From CAVVUC01 sp963751395 (GTDB lineage Bacteria > Verrucomicrobiota > Verrucomicrobiia > Chthoniobacterales > Chthoniobacteraceae): DNA of 64,000 bases. The notes under the pieces were generated by a model. It did not search any database. It saw only the letters and a program-made list of their open reading frames with translations, and was not told the DNA's origin. The DNA is taken from assembly GCA_963751395.1 (NCBI GenBank), contig CAVVUC010000002.1:372001-436000 (forward strand), in the 5' to 3' direction. Within the stretch, counting starts at the first letter, position 1. Every line of letters starts with the position of its first letter. Shown here piece after piece: positions 38,456 through 46,685 of the stretch. The position numbers were made by a program, and so were the translations under genes.

Positions 38456-38788
38456 TCAGATGAGGCGGACGCAGAAAAGATCGAGCGGGGGAGGGCTGTG
38501 GTTTGGTTCGATCGAATTGTCAGCCCGCGAGTCGAATGACAAAGCGGGCAGGGGAGGAAGAAATTGAACTGCCGGATGAGGGGTGATGTCGGTTCCGGTC
38601 GTGCCGGAGCCAGTGCGGTCGAGAGGAATCGGAAGATTGGCACCTGATTGCTGCGACATGCCGCAGCAGGAGTCGGGCGTGCATCTGCAGCATTTGCACG
38701 GCTGCTTTTTCAACTGGCACGACGCAGCGACTACGGGCAACGCCAGGAAACTGGCCAGCAGTGTCAGAATGACTAAAGCGCGTGTCAT
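38456..38788 (-). CDS. Small Cys-rich secreted protein preceding cusCBA
   Basis: A 110-residue product with signal peptide MTRALVILTLLASFLALPVV, then a compact Cys cluster: SCQLKKQPCKCCRCTPDSCC (residues 23-42). The rest is Pro-rich and polar (LPPLPALSF, SPPPLDLF). It ends 84 nt before the CusC start on the same strand, so it is probably the operon's first gene. Eight Cys in 20 residues suggest a periplasmic metal-binding peptide that could hand over or sequester Cu/Ag. No known family; function inferred from composition and position. Confidence 0.65.
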   Translation of the reverse strand: MTRALVILTLLASFLALPVVAASCQLKKQPCKCCRCTPDSCCGMSQQSGANLPIPLDRTGSGTTGTDITPHPAVQFLPPLPALSFDSRADNSIEPNHSPPPLDLFCVRLI

Positions 38789-38861
38789 GGTGCTCGACGC
38801 AAAAGCTAGGTCGCCCCGGCACCCCGGTCAAACAAAAGCTGCCCGGCGCTCGCTGTTGTCT

Positions 38862-38984
38862 TCGAGCGGTGGACAGTTGCAGTATTTGAAACTGATCGAA
38901 ACGAGCTACACCGAAACCACGGTGCAGGTGCAGGCACCGGCCAATAGCCCAAAGATGTTCTTCAGGGTGGAACTAAACCGGTAG
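38862..38984 (+). pseudogene. Possible 3' remnant of a secreted-protein gene
   Basis: A plus-strand frame reads GGQLQYLKLIETSYTETTVQ and ends ANSPKMFFRVELNR with a TAG at 38982-38984. The closing S-P-K-M-F-F-R-V pattern resembles C-termini I associate with secreted Verrucomicrobia proteins. Upstream the frame runs antisense to the Cys-rich gene and looks non-coding, so at most a fragment remains. Confidence 0.35.
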
Positions 38985-38996
38985 CTGTCTTGGTGG

Positions 38997-40376
38997 TTAA
39001 GATTTCTCGGGAAGCTTGGGCACGGCGATAGCAGGGATGCTGCTCGCAGGCTTGTCGAGTTCAAGAGCGACGACGGTGTCATTCGCGTTTCTGGCCGATA
39101 CGGGAACCTCGATCTCCAGGCCTCTCTCGGTTTGCCGGAGTTTGGCTTTTCCTCCCGACAGAATGCGTGAACCAACCACCTTCGCCTCGATGGCGGGAAG
39201 CACGAGCGGACCGCTCTGAGGCCATTTAAGCACATGCACGAAAATGGTATTGCCCTTGCGGGTGGAGGCACCGTAGTCGCCGGGTTTGAAAGGTCCTCCG
39301 CGGGTGCCGTGAATGCTCTCGCCATGCACTTTCATCCAGGCGGCCAGGCTCTTGAGAACCTCGACCTGGCGCGGTTCGATGCTGCCGTCCGGCATGGGAC
39401 CGACATTGAGAAGAAGGTTGCCATCGCCTCCGACGCAGCGCGCGAGGATGCCCACGACTTCCTGCACAGTCTTGATCTTGTCGTTCGGTTTCCATGCCCA
39501 TTGCTTGCCGAGTGTCATGCAAGTCTCCCAAGGACGCTGGTCATCATAGCCGCCGATATTTTGCTCGGGGGTGTAGAAGTCGGCATACGGCGAAAGGATC
39601 TGACGGTTGTTGTTCCCTTTTCCCAAGTCGAGGCGGTTGGTGATCAGGATTTCCGGCTGCAATCTTTTAACAAGGGGATAAGTGGTCGCCTGATCGTACA
39701 TCGGTTCGCGTCCGTCGTAGTCAAACCACAGCACATCGACCTTGCCGTAGTTGGTTAGTAGCTCGCTAAGCTGGCCCTGCATCCGCTTCACGAACTCGGC
39801 ATTGCGCTCCGTGCGGAAGTCGGGGTCCTTCCAATCCATCGGCGAGAAATACCAGCCGAGTCTCATTTTGTGCCTGCGAACAGCCTTCGCAAACTCCGCG
39901 CTGACATCGCGCCGGAACGGCGTTGCGGAAATGTTGTAGCCGCTTGTCTTTGACGGCCAGAGCAGGAAGCCATCGCAATGCTTCACGGTCAGCACCGCAT
40001 AGCGCATCCCTGCTTGGCTGGCGAGCGACATCCATTCGTCCGGGTTGAACTTCACCGGGTTGAATTCCTTGTAAAGGTTGTCATACACCTCGACAGGAAT
40101 ACTGCCTTTGTTGGGACACATTGGATTCGAGTTGGCGCGCGACCAACTGATCTCCGTGCCCTTGAGACTCACCGGTCCCCAGTGAACAAAAAGGCCGAAC
40201 CGAGCGTCGCGCCACCAGGCCATCCGGGCATCGCGCTGGGCTGGCGTTTTGGCTGTTTCAGGCGCGGCAACTGTGGCGGTCATTGTGCCGGCGGCGTGGG
40301 CTTGAGTTAGTGTGGCAGCCAGCACAAAGGCCAGCAAGGCGTGCTTTAGAAGGACTGAATTCGATTTCATGCTCAT
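38997..40376 (-). CDS. Secreted GH29 alpha-L-fucosidase (copy 1)
   Basis: Releases terminal alpha-L-fucose. 459 residues with signal segment LKHALLAFVLAATLTQAHAA. GH29 landmarks are ARFGLFVHWGPVS (residues 58-70), VLTVKHCDGFLLW (128-140), MRLGWYFSPMDWKDPDF (171-187) and the nucleophile Asp219 in VDVLWFDYDG, then RPWETCMTLGKQWAW and GDGNLLLNVGPMPDGSI. The beta domain at the C-terminus starts near VFVHV. It is the last gene of a long leftward run, 3 nt after the GH16 gene. Linkage preference cannot be read from sequence. Confidence 0.92.
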   Translation of the reverse strand: MSMKSNSVLLKHALLAFVLAATLTQAHAAGTMTATVAAPETAKTPAQRDARMAWWRDARFGLFVHWGPVSLKGTEISWSRANSNPMCPNKGSIPVEVYDNLYKEFNPVKFNPDEWMSLASQAGMRYAVLTVKHCDGFLLWPSKTSGYNISATPFRRDVSAEFAKAVRRHKMRLGWYFSPMDWKDPDFRTERNAEFVKRMQGQLSELLTNYGKVDVLWFDYDGREPMYDQATTYPLVKRLQPEILITNRLDLGKGNNNRQILSPYADFYTPEQNIGGYDDQRPWETCMTLGKQWAWKPNDKIKTVQEVVGILARCVGGDGNLLLNVGPMPDGSIEPRQVEVLKSLAAWMKVHGESIHGTRGGPFKPGDYGASTRKGNTIFVHVLKWPQSGPLVLPAIEAKVVGSRILSGGKAKLRQTERGLEIEVPVSARNANDTVVALELDKPASSIPAIAVPKLPEKS

Positions 40377-40379
40377 AGT

Positions 40380-41147
40380 CTATTTCTTGTCGTAAAAGCG
40401 CACATAGTCGTATTCGGCCATGGCGGGTAGTTTGGAATCGTCCACTGCCTTCGTCTTGCCGAGCGACGAGGCGATCGTGGTCAGCCAGATGTTCTGCTTG
40501 CTGTGACTGAAATGGGAGACGGGCACGGTCTGCACCAGTTTCCCGTCGAAGAAATACTTTACCGTCCCGGGTGTGAACTCGCAGCCGAAGACATGAAAGT
40601 CAGCGGAAAGATCGGGCGTCTGCACACCTTTGCCACCCATCGCAACGTGCGGTTTGGGATTCCACTTGTGGACGTTGACGCCATAACTCGTGCGCTTCAC
40701 CGAATCGTTTTCGCAGACGTCGAGTTCCTGCGCTGAGGTTGTGGCACCTGTGCCGCCCTTGCCGTTGTGCAGCATCATCCAGAACGACGTGTGCCAGCCC
40801 GCTCCCGGCGGAGTTTTGAAGCGCGCTTCGTAGTAGCCGTATTTGAACGCCTGCTTGCTGATGACTCCGGCACCGGTGTAATGCTTGCCGGCCGCATCCT
40901 CTTTCTTCACCGCGAGGCGCAACGTGCCGTTGGCGACGGAAACATTCTCCGGCTTCTGCGTGCTCCACATCTTGCTGTCGGTGCGGTAGTCCCATTTGCC
41001 CCTGTCGAGCGTGACGTCATTGAACTCATCCGACCAAGCAAGCTTGTAACCGGGCATCGGGGCCGATGGGAGCGGTGTCAATTGCGCGAGGCAGGAAGCC
41101 GAGGCGAGGAGAGTGAATGCGGACGAGATGAGGGCTTTTGGTTTCAT
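40380..41147 (-). CDS. Secreted GH16 beta-glucanase-type hydrolase
   Basis: 255 residues, signal peptide ending SCLAQ. The GH16 jelly-roll has YKLAWSDEFNDVTLDRGKWD near the start, GVISKQAFKYGYYEARFKTP, HTSFWMML, and the catalytic QELDVCEN at 140-147: nucleophile Glu141, Asp143 and acid/base Glu146 of the E-x-D-x-x-E motif, giving the GH16 subtype lacking the E-I-D-I-x-E spacing of laminarinases with an extra Met. Family members cut beta-1,3 or beta-1,4 glucans, galactans (agarase, carrageenase, porphyranase) and xyloglucans; the active site here is not diagnostic. It precedes GH29 copy 1 by 3 nt. Confidence 0.85.
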   Translation of the reverse strand: MKPKALISSAFTLLASASCLAQLTPLPSAPMPGYKLAWSDEFNDVTLDRGKWDYRTDSKMWSTQKPENVSVANGTLRLAVKKEDAAGKHYTGAGVISKQAFKYGYYEARFKTPPGAGWHTSFWMMLHNGKGGTGATTSAQELDVCENDSVKRTSYGVNVHKWNPKPHVAMGGKGVQTPDLSADFHVFGCEFTPGTVKYFFDGKLVQTVPVSHFSHSKQNIWLTTIASSLGKTKAVDDSKLPAMAEYDYVRFYDKK

Positions 41148-41176
41148 AAGGGTAATGGTTGAATTTAGGTGATGAG

Positions 41177-42631
41177 TTACTTGACGACATCAAGTCGCAG
41201 GACAGATGCGATCGGGTCCGGCGCTTTGGCCGGAAGCGCGACTGAAACTTGTGAACCGGTCTGAGTGACTTTCAGCGCCGAATGACCTGGGTCGGCCAGA
41301 AGAGTAGCCCCGGTGACTTTTCCTTTTACTCCGGCAAGCTCAAAGCTGCCCGACGGCCACTTGAAGAGATGGATGTAAATCTTCCCCGGCTTGGTCGTGC
41401 AGCGCCAGTCCCACTTGACCACAAACTTCGGTTTTCCGTCCTTGCCTTTCCCCGGCTCGACCGAACCGCCTTCGGCTCCGAAGATTGTCGGCTTGGTTCC
41501 GTAAATCGCCTCGCCATTCACCTTCATCCAAGCGCCCATCTGTTTCAGGCGCTCCACGCATTCAGGCTGAATGGTGCCGTCCGCCATCGGACCGACATTG
41601 AGCAGGTAGTTGCCGCCCTTGGATACGGAGTCGATCAATTGCCGGATCAGGGTTGCGGCGCTCTTCCATTTGCGATCGAGCGCGCCATAGCCCCAATGCT
41701 CGTTCATTGTCATCGCGCACTCCCAGTCGGTGTCCTCGAAGCCGGTTGGCGGGATGTAGCGCTCGGGCGTCGAGTAATCACCGGGACCACCGTATTTCAG
41801 CCGGTTGTTCATGATGAGGTTCGGTCGCGTGCGGAGGACAGTTAGGAACTTATCCACCTGTGTCATGTTCATGTTACCAGTAGGCGTGTCGAACCACATC
41901 AAGGCAGGGATGTCCGGACCGTAGTTGGTGAGCAGTTCCTTGACTTGAGGCAGTGCAACCGTGTCCACGTAAGTATTAAAGTCGCCTTTCTGCTCTTCGT
42001 CCCACGGGCCTTTCGCGGAAGTTACAAAGCCGCCTCCCGGATTGGTCCAGTCCTGTCCCTGGGAATAGTAGAATCCCAGTTTGATTCCCTCCTTCCGGCA
42101 CGCCTCCGCAAGCTCGGCGATCGGGTCGCGCTTGAATGACGTGGCGTCGCGGATGTTGAACTTGCTGACCTTGGTCGGATACATCGCGAAGCCGTCGTGA
42201 TGCTTGGTCGTGATCACGATGTATTTCTGCCCCGCTTCCTTCGCCAGCCGGACCCAAGCTTCGGCGTCGAACGCTACAGGGTTGAAAATGGCGGCGTTCT
42301 TCTTGTATTCCGCCACCGGAATCCGTGCGTGGGCGTACATCCACTCCGTGTTGTAGTTCTTGCCATTGAGGTTGCCACCCTGGATCGCATAGAGACCCCA
42401 GTGGATGAACAGGCCGAACTTCGCGTCCCTCCACCAGGCCATCCGGGCGTCGCGCTGCGCCTTCGTCTCGCCGGGAAAAAACGGAGTCGGACACCACGAG
42501 GGCTTTGTGCCTGCTGGAGGCGGAGTGGCTGCTGGATTCTCGCCGACCTCGGCCTCCTGGGCATGGGAGAAAGCCGGCATGCACAGCGCGAGGCCGAGTG
42601 CGGCGATGAGGCGGGGTGCGATCTTTCTCAT
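41177..42631 (-). CDS. Secreted GH29 alpha-L-fucosidase (copy 2)
   Basis: 484 residues from MRKIAPRLIAALGLAL, signal cleavage near FSHAQ. GH29 motifs are AKFGLFIHWGLYAIQGG, KYIVITTKHHDGFAMYPTKV, IKLGFYYSQGQDWTNPGGGF, and the nucleophile Asp near residue 248 in ALMWFDTPTG. GNYLLNVGPMADGTIQ lies further on. The C-terminal beta domain carries IYIHLFKWPSGSFELAGV. Compared with copy 1 it has an extra segment (ESGFVTSAKGPWDEEQKGD region, residues 200-220). It lies 41 nt downstream of copy 3, and GH16 follows 29 nt downstream. Confidence 0.92.
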   Translation of the reverse strand: MRKIAPRLIAALGLALCMPAFSHAQEAEVGENPAATPPPAGTKPSWCPTPFFPGETKAQRDARMAWWRDAKFGLFIHWGLYAIQGGNLNGKNYNTEWMYAHARIPVAEYKKNAAIFNPVAFDAEAWVRLAKEAGQKYIVITTKHHDGFAMYPTKVSKFNIRDATSFKRDPIAELAEACRKEGIKLGFYYSQGQDWTNPGGGFVTSAKGPWDEEQKGDFNTYVDTVALPQVKELLTNYGPDIPALMWFDTPTGNMNMTQVDKFLTVLRTRPNLIMNNRLKYGGPGDYSTPERYIPPTGFEDTDWECAMTMNEHWGYGALDRKWKSAATLIRQLIDSVSKGGNYLLNVGPMADGTIQPECVERLKQMGAWMKVNGEAIYGTKPTIFGAEGGSVEPGKGKDGKPKFVVKWDWRCTTKPGKIYIHLFKWPSGSFELAGVKGKVTGATLLADPGHSALKVTQTGSQVSVALPAKAPDPIASVLRLDVVK

Positions 42632-42672
42632 CGAAGTCGGGCCGCTACGAGTTGACGGCACGAGTGGCCCGG

Positions 42673-44070
42673 CTACTTCTCAACGACATCGAGACAGATT
42701 ACCGAGGCAAGTTCCCCCGGTGCCTTTTCCGGGAGTGCGATGGAAGCACCCGTGTCGGTTTGCGTGACATCGAGCGCTTTCCGGCTCGGATCGGCCAGCA
42801 GTGAAGCCTTGGTGATCTTGCTCTTCACCGCCGGCAATTCCAGCTTTCCGGCCGGCCATTTGAACACGTGGATGTAGATCTTTCCCTGCTTGGTCGTGCA
42901 TCGCCAGTCGGCTTGTTTCGCGACAAACTTCGGCTTGCCTTTTGCATCCTTCTCTGTGTCGCTCCAACTGCCGTATTCATCGCCGAAAGCGGTGGTGCCG
43001 CAACCATAGATCGCCTCGCTGTTGACCTTCATCCATTTGCCGACACCGCGCAGGCTGTCCTGGCTGGGCTGCGGGATCACGCCTTCCGCGGTAGGACCTA
43101 CATTGAGCAGGTAGTTGCCGCCTTTGCTCACGATATCCACAAGTTTGAACACGAGGTCGTCGGGCGTTTTCCAGTCGTGATCGTCCTTTTTGTAGCCCCA
43201 GGTGTGGTTGAGTGTTGCCGGCGTCTCCCAATCGCCTGCTTTCGGCAGTTCGGGAATATGGTTGTCGCCGGTGGAAGCGTAGTCGTTATGACTCCCCTGA
43301 CCGATGCGTCCACTAACAAGACACTTAGGCTGAAGTTCATGCACCAGCTTCTCAAACTTGGCCGCGCGCTCCGGGGTCATGTTCTTCGGCACGTCGAACC
43401 AGATGAGTCCGAGCGGGCCGTAGTTGGTAAGAATTTCGCGCACCTGCGGCAGCGACTTGCTGTTGAGATACTGGTCGAAGTCCTTCTTGTCGTCGGGGCC
43501 GAAATCCCACTCATTGCCCATGCCATTGGGCTCATGCCAGTCGAGCGATTGCGAGTAGTAGAAGCTGAATTTGATGCCGCGCTTCGCGCAGGCGGCGGCG
43601 AGTTCCTTCATCGGGTCGCGCTTGAACGGCGTCGCATCGACGATGTTGTAGGGGCTGACCTTGCTGCCGAACATGGCGAAGCCGTCGTGATGCTTCGAAG
43701 TGATTGTCAGATACTTCATGCCGGCGTCCTGCGCGAGCTGCGCCCAGGCTTCGGCGTCGAACTTGACGGGATTGAACTGCTGCGCGAGTTGCTCGTATTC
43801 CTTCACCGGGATTTTTGCCTTGTTCATGATCCACTCGCCAATGCCGGCGACCGGCTGGCCTTTCCACTCGCCGGCGGGCACGGCGTAAAGTCCCCAGTGG
43901 ATGAACATCCCGAAGCGCGCCTCGCGCCACCAACCGATGCGCGCGTCGCGCCCGGCCTTCGATTCGGGAGTAACAGTTTCCGGGGTTTGCGCATTCGAGA
44001 ATGCGGCGGTTGCAAGCAGCGCTCCTGTGGCGATGAGTGTTAGTGCGGTTTCTTTGATCATGGTTTGCAT
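42673..44070 (-). CDS. Secreted GH29 alpha-L-fucosidase (copy 3)
   Basis: 465 residues with signal peptide MIKETALTLIATGALLATAA ending near FSNAQ. GH29 core: ARFGMFIHWGLYAVPAGEWK (51-70), LTITSKHHDGFAMFGSKVSP (121-140), FSFYYSQSLDWHEPNG, nucleophile Asp226 in GLIWFDVPKN, and GGNYLLNVGPTAEGVI. It is closest to copy 2 in layout (HWGLYA, KHHDGFAM), so copies 2 and 3 probably arose by tandem duplication. A shorter start is 9 nt downstream (MIKE). Confidence 0.92.
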   Translation of the reverse strand: MQTMIKETALTLIATGALLATAAFSNAQTPETVTPESKAGRDARIGWWREARFGMFIHWGLYAVPAGEWKGQPVAGIGEWIMNKAKIPVKEYEQLAQQFNPVKFDAEAWAQLAQDAGMKYLTITSKHHDGFAMFGSKVSPYNIVDATPFKRDPMKELAAACAKRGIKFSFYYSQSLDWHEPNGMGNEWDFGPDDKKDFDQYLNSKSLPQVREILTNYGPLGLIWFDVPKNMTPERAAKFEKLVHELQPKCLVSGRIGQGSHNDYASTGDNHIPELPKAGDWETPATLNHTWGYKKDDHDWKTPDDLVFKLVDIVSKGGNYLLNVGPTAEGVIPQPSQDSLRGVGKWMKVNSEAIYGCGTTAFGDEYGSWSDTEKDAKGKPKFVAKQADWRCTTKQGKIYIHVFKWPAGKLELPAVKSKITKASLLADPSRKALDVTQTDTGASIALPEKAPGELASVICLDVVEK

Positions 44071-44098
44071 AGGTTCGTTAAAGGATACCGCCGGGCGG

Positions 44099-46630
44099 TT
44101 ACTTCCCGCGCGGTGGGTGGCCGACGGCTTCTTGGAGGTATTTTTTCAAGGCGGGTTGCTTCACGGGCGGGACCAACCCGGTCCAGTCCATCAGCGGCTT
44201 GATGTTGCCCACCGAAGTCTCCGTGCGGAAGCGTAAAGTTACAATCTGCTGCGGCTTGACTGGGAAACTGTAGCTGGGTCCGCCTTTGAGCGGCTGCGCA
44301 TTGGCTCCTGTAAGGTCGGTGAGAGCGGCTTCTGTGTGAGGAAGGTTCAAGGTGACCTCGGCGTTGCCGCTGAATCCGAGCGCCTCGGCGAGCCGCACTT
44401 CGATGTCGGCTCCATCGCGTCGCATGACCTCGACGATGACGTTGGATGAGGTGGTCAAAAACGATTGCGGCGCACTCTCTTTGCCCTGGACCGCAATGGG
44501 CGGGCAGTTGTATTCCCAGGCCATCTGCGGAATGCGCGCTTCCTTCCAGTCCGTGTCGCGCACAGCCAGCGCGTATTCCAGCCGGTGCCGGCCTTTGCCG
44601 CTGAGCCATGCGTTCGGATAGCCGTAATATTTCTCGACCGCGTTGTAGAGGAGAATGGTCGGGGTTTTATCGGTGATCTCGCGTCCGGGCAGCCCGCGGT
44701 CAAGCAGCGCGACGCCGCCGCCACCCGGCAGCGTGTAATCGCACCAGCGCACCGCGGGCAGGATGCCGGAGGTCCAGCCGGGAAGCGCGTCGGTCGGCTT
44801 CGGCCAGGCACCGTGCGAGAAGCCGAACGGGATGCCGCGCCTGATTTCCGTCGGCGCTTCGACAAGCGGAAACTCGGCGAGCACCACAGTGCGGTCGGGG
44901 ATGTCGTTCAACTCGGTCTCGAAGTCGATGCGCGGATAGCTCTTGTTGAAGCGCACCACCCGGCGGCAGGGAGTGTCGCCAAGCAGCTTGCCGGTGATCT
45001 CGACCGAGATCGCCACCGTATTTTCCGTGACGCGCATTGTCGATTCCGAATCGCCCGATGTGGCAATGCGCGGACGCTGCGCGCGCTCGAAAAGATTGTC
45101 GCCAGCCTCGCTGTGACCGGTCAGCCCTTTTTCGGCGACGAGCACGTTCGCCGGTCCGCCCAGGACTTCGCGGCCCGAGGGCTTGAGCTTGAGGCTCACA
45201 ATCGCGCCTGTCTTCGCGTCGAGCGTGGCCGAGTAGAATTTCGTGTCGATTGTCTCCGGCAACGCAATTTCCTTCGCCTCAACCGAAATCGCAGCCGGAC
45301 CGATGCCGACTGACGGCAGGCTGGCTTCGTAGCTTCCATCCACCGGGTCGTGCCGCTCCCAGTTGAGCGGATTAAACAACAGCGTCGCGCCGTCGCCGCC
45401 AGTTAGCTTTCGCGATGCTTCGGACGTGACCCCGGCCGTATTTGTCTCGACCCATTCGAAGCGGTCCTTTGCGTCCCACGAGTTGGCGTCCTCGAACACC
45501 ATGCCGCCCGCCGCACCCCAGAGTGTGTTGCGATCCATGTTCAGCAGCATGAGCAGCCACGCATGATTCAATAACTCTGCGGGGTAGTCGTAACCCGCCT
45601 TCAAGCTCGCGATGGTCGCCATCGTCTCTGCGGCCTGAAGCGCGTGCTCGTCCCGGCGATACCAAGATTTGACCCGATGGTTCTGCACCCAGAACGCGCT
45701 CCAGGTGTAGCGCGTGCCGCTACGAACTGTGCGCAGGTCGAGCTTGTCCAGCGACAGCTTGTCGTAATAGTCGCTCAACGTGGATAACTTCAACGGCACG
45801 TCCGGTGCAAACGTCTTCCATAACTCAAGCAGCTCGGTCGGGTTTTCTTTTCTTGCCGGTGGGAGCGAGTAGTCGCCCTTGCCGCCGAGCACAAGGATTG
45901 GTGCGCCTTTCGGAGTCGAAGGGGTCTTTTTCGCGAAATAGCTTTCGAGATCCTTGAGCTGCTGCTGCGTGAACGGGTTTTTCTCTGCAAACACCATGCT
46001 CACGCCGTCCTTGCTCCAGTCGGAATACTGTTCCGTCACGAGCGTCGGAATGCGCGAGCCGTCCGGCGACTCGGAGTAGAATAGAGTTTTCCCGGCCGGA
46101 TTGTTCCGGCAATAGACGAGTGCTTCGAGACCGAGCTTTGCCACGATCTGCGGCATCTGCTCATGAATTCCGCATGTGTCGATCGCCCAGCAGAAGCGCG
46201 GGCGCACGCCCATGACCTGCTGCTGCCAGCGCAGGCCTTCCACGCCCATCTTCGCCAGCGCCTCGCCGCCCGAAAGGCTGACCGTCGGCTCGAGGAAGAA
46301 GGCATTGACCAGTTCCACGCGCCCTTCCTTTACTCTCTTCTTCATCTCCTCGAACCGCTCGGGGACGAAGTTCTGAATGGCGATCATGTTGTTGCATTCA
46401 GACAGGACAAAGTTGTAGTTCGCGTCGTCGCGAACCCTGTCCAGGTGTCTGAGGTAAGAGTTCGCGCAGTAATTGCGTTCGACCGACCAGTTGGCCAGCC
46501 ACCCGCAGCTTGCAGGATGAAAGTTGGGAACGATATAAACGGGCGGAAGCGTGTCCTGAGTCTGTGCCGGGCTGGACGAAACAAAACCGGCGGCGACAAG
46601 AAGAGTCAGGAGGGCGGGGAATGTTCTCAT
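44099..46630 (-). CDS. GH38-like alpha-mannosidase family protein, divergent metal site
   Basis: 843 residues from MRTFPALLTLLVAAGFVSSS (signal peptide). The N-terminal part matches the GH38 catalytic fold: PVYIVPNFHPASCGWLANWS, RVRDDANYNFVLSECNNMIA and VELVNAFFLEPTVSLSGGEA. The candidate nucleophile Asp lies in FCWAIDTCGIHEQMPQIVAK, near residue 155. Canonical GH38 has H-x-D near the start for zinc; here it is H-P-A-S-C-G-W, so the zinc site is altered. The C-terminal half contains beta-sandwich sequence (YPRIDFETELNDIPDRTVVL). It probably hydrolyses alpha-linked mannose or another sugar. Upstream extensions to 46732 overlap the GH29/F5-8 gene. Confidence 0.75.
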   Translation of the reverse strand: MRTFPALLTLLVAAGFVSSSPAQTQDTLPPVYIVPNFHPASCGWLANWSVERNYCANSYLRHLDRVRDDANYNFVLSECNNMIAIQNFVPERFEEMKKRVKEGRVELVNAFFLEPTVSLSGGEALAKMGVEGLRWQQQVMGVRPRFCWAIDTCGIHEQMPQIVAKLGLEALVYCRNNPAGKTLFYSESPDGSRIPTLVTEQYSDWSKDGVSMVFAEKNPFTQQQLKDLESYFAKKTPSTPKGAPILVLGGKGDYSLPPARKENPTELLELWKTFAPDVPLKLSTLSDYYDKLSLDKLDLRTVRSGTRYTWSAFWVQNHRVKSWYRRDEHALQAAETMATIASLKAGYDYPAELLNHAWLLMLLNMDRNTLWGAAGGMVFEDANSWDAKDRFEWVETNTAGVTSEASRKLTGGDGATLLFNPLNWERHDPVDGSYEASLPSVGIGPAAISVEAKEIALPETIDTKFYSATLDAKTGAIVSLKLKPSGREVLGGPANVLVAEKGLTGHSEAGDNLFERAQRPRIATSGDSESTMRVTENTVAISVEITGKLLGDTPCRRVVRFNKSYPRIDFETELNDIPDRTVVLAEFPLVEAPTEIRRGIPFGFSHGAWPKPTDALPGWTSGILPAVRWCDYTLPGGGGVALLDRGLPGREITDKTPTILLYNAVEKYYGYPNAWLSGKGRHRLEYALAVRDTDWKEARIPQMAWEYNCPPIAVQGKESAPQSFLTTSSNVIVEVMRRDGADIEVRLAEALGFSGNAEVTLNLPHTEAALTDLTGANAQPLKGGPSYSFPVKPQQIVTLRFRTETSVGNIKPLMDWTGLVPPVKQPALKKYLQEAVGHPPRGK

Positions 46631-46685
46631 AATGAAGATGCGATTGCTGCGTGGCGGGCAGATTGGGAGGATGAAAGCAAAAAGG

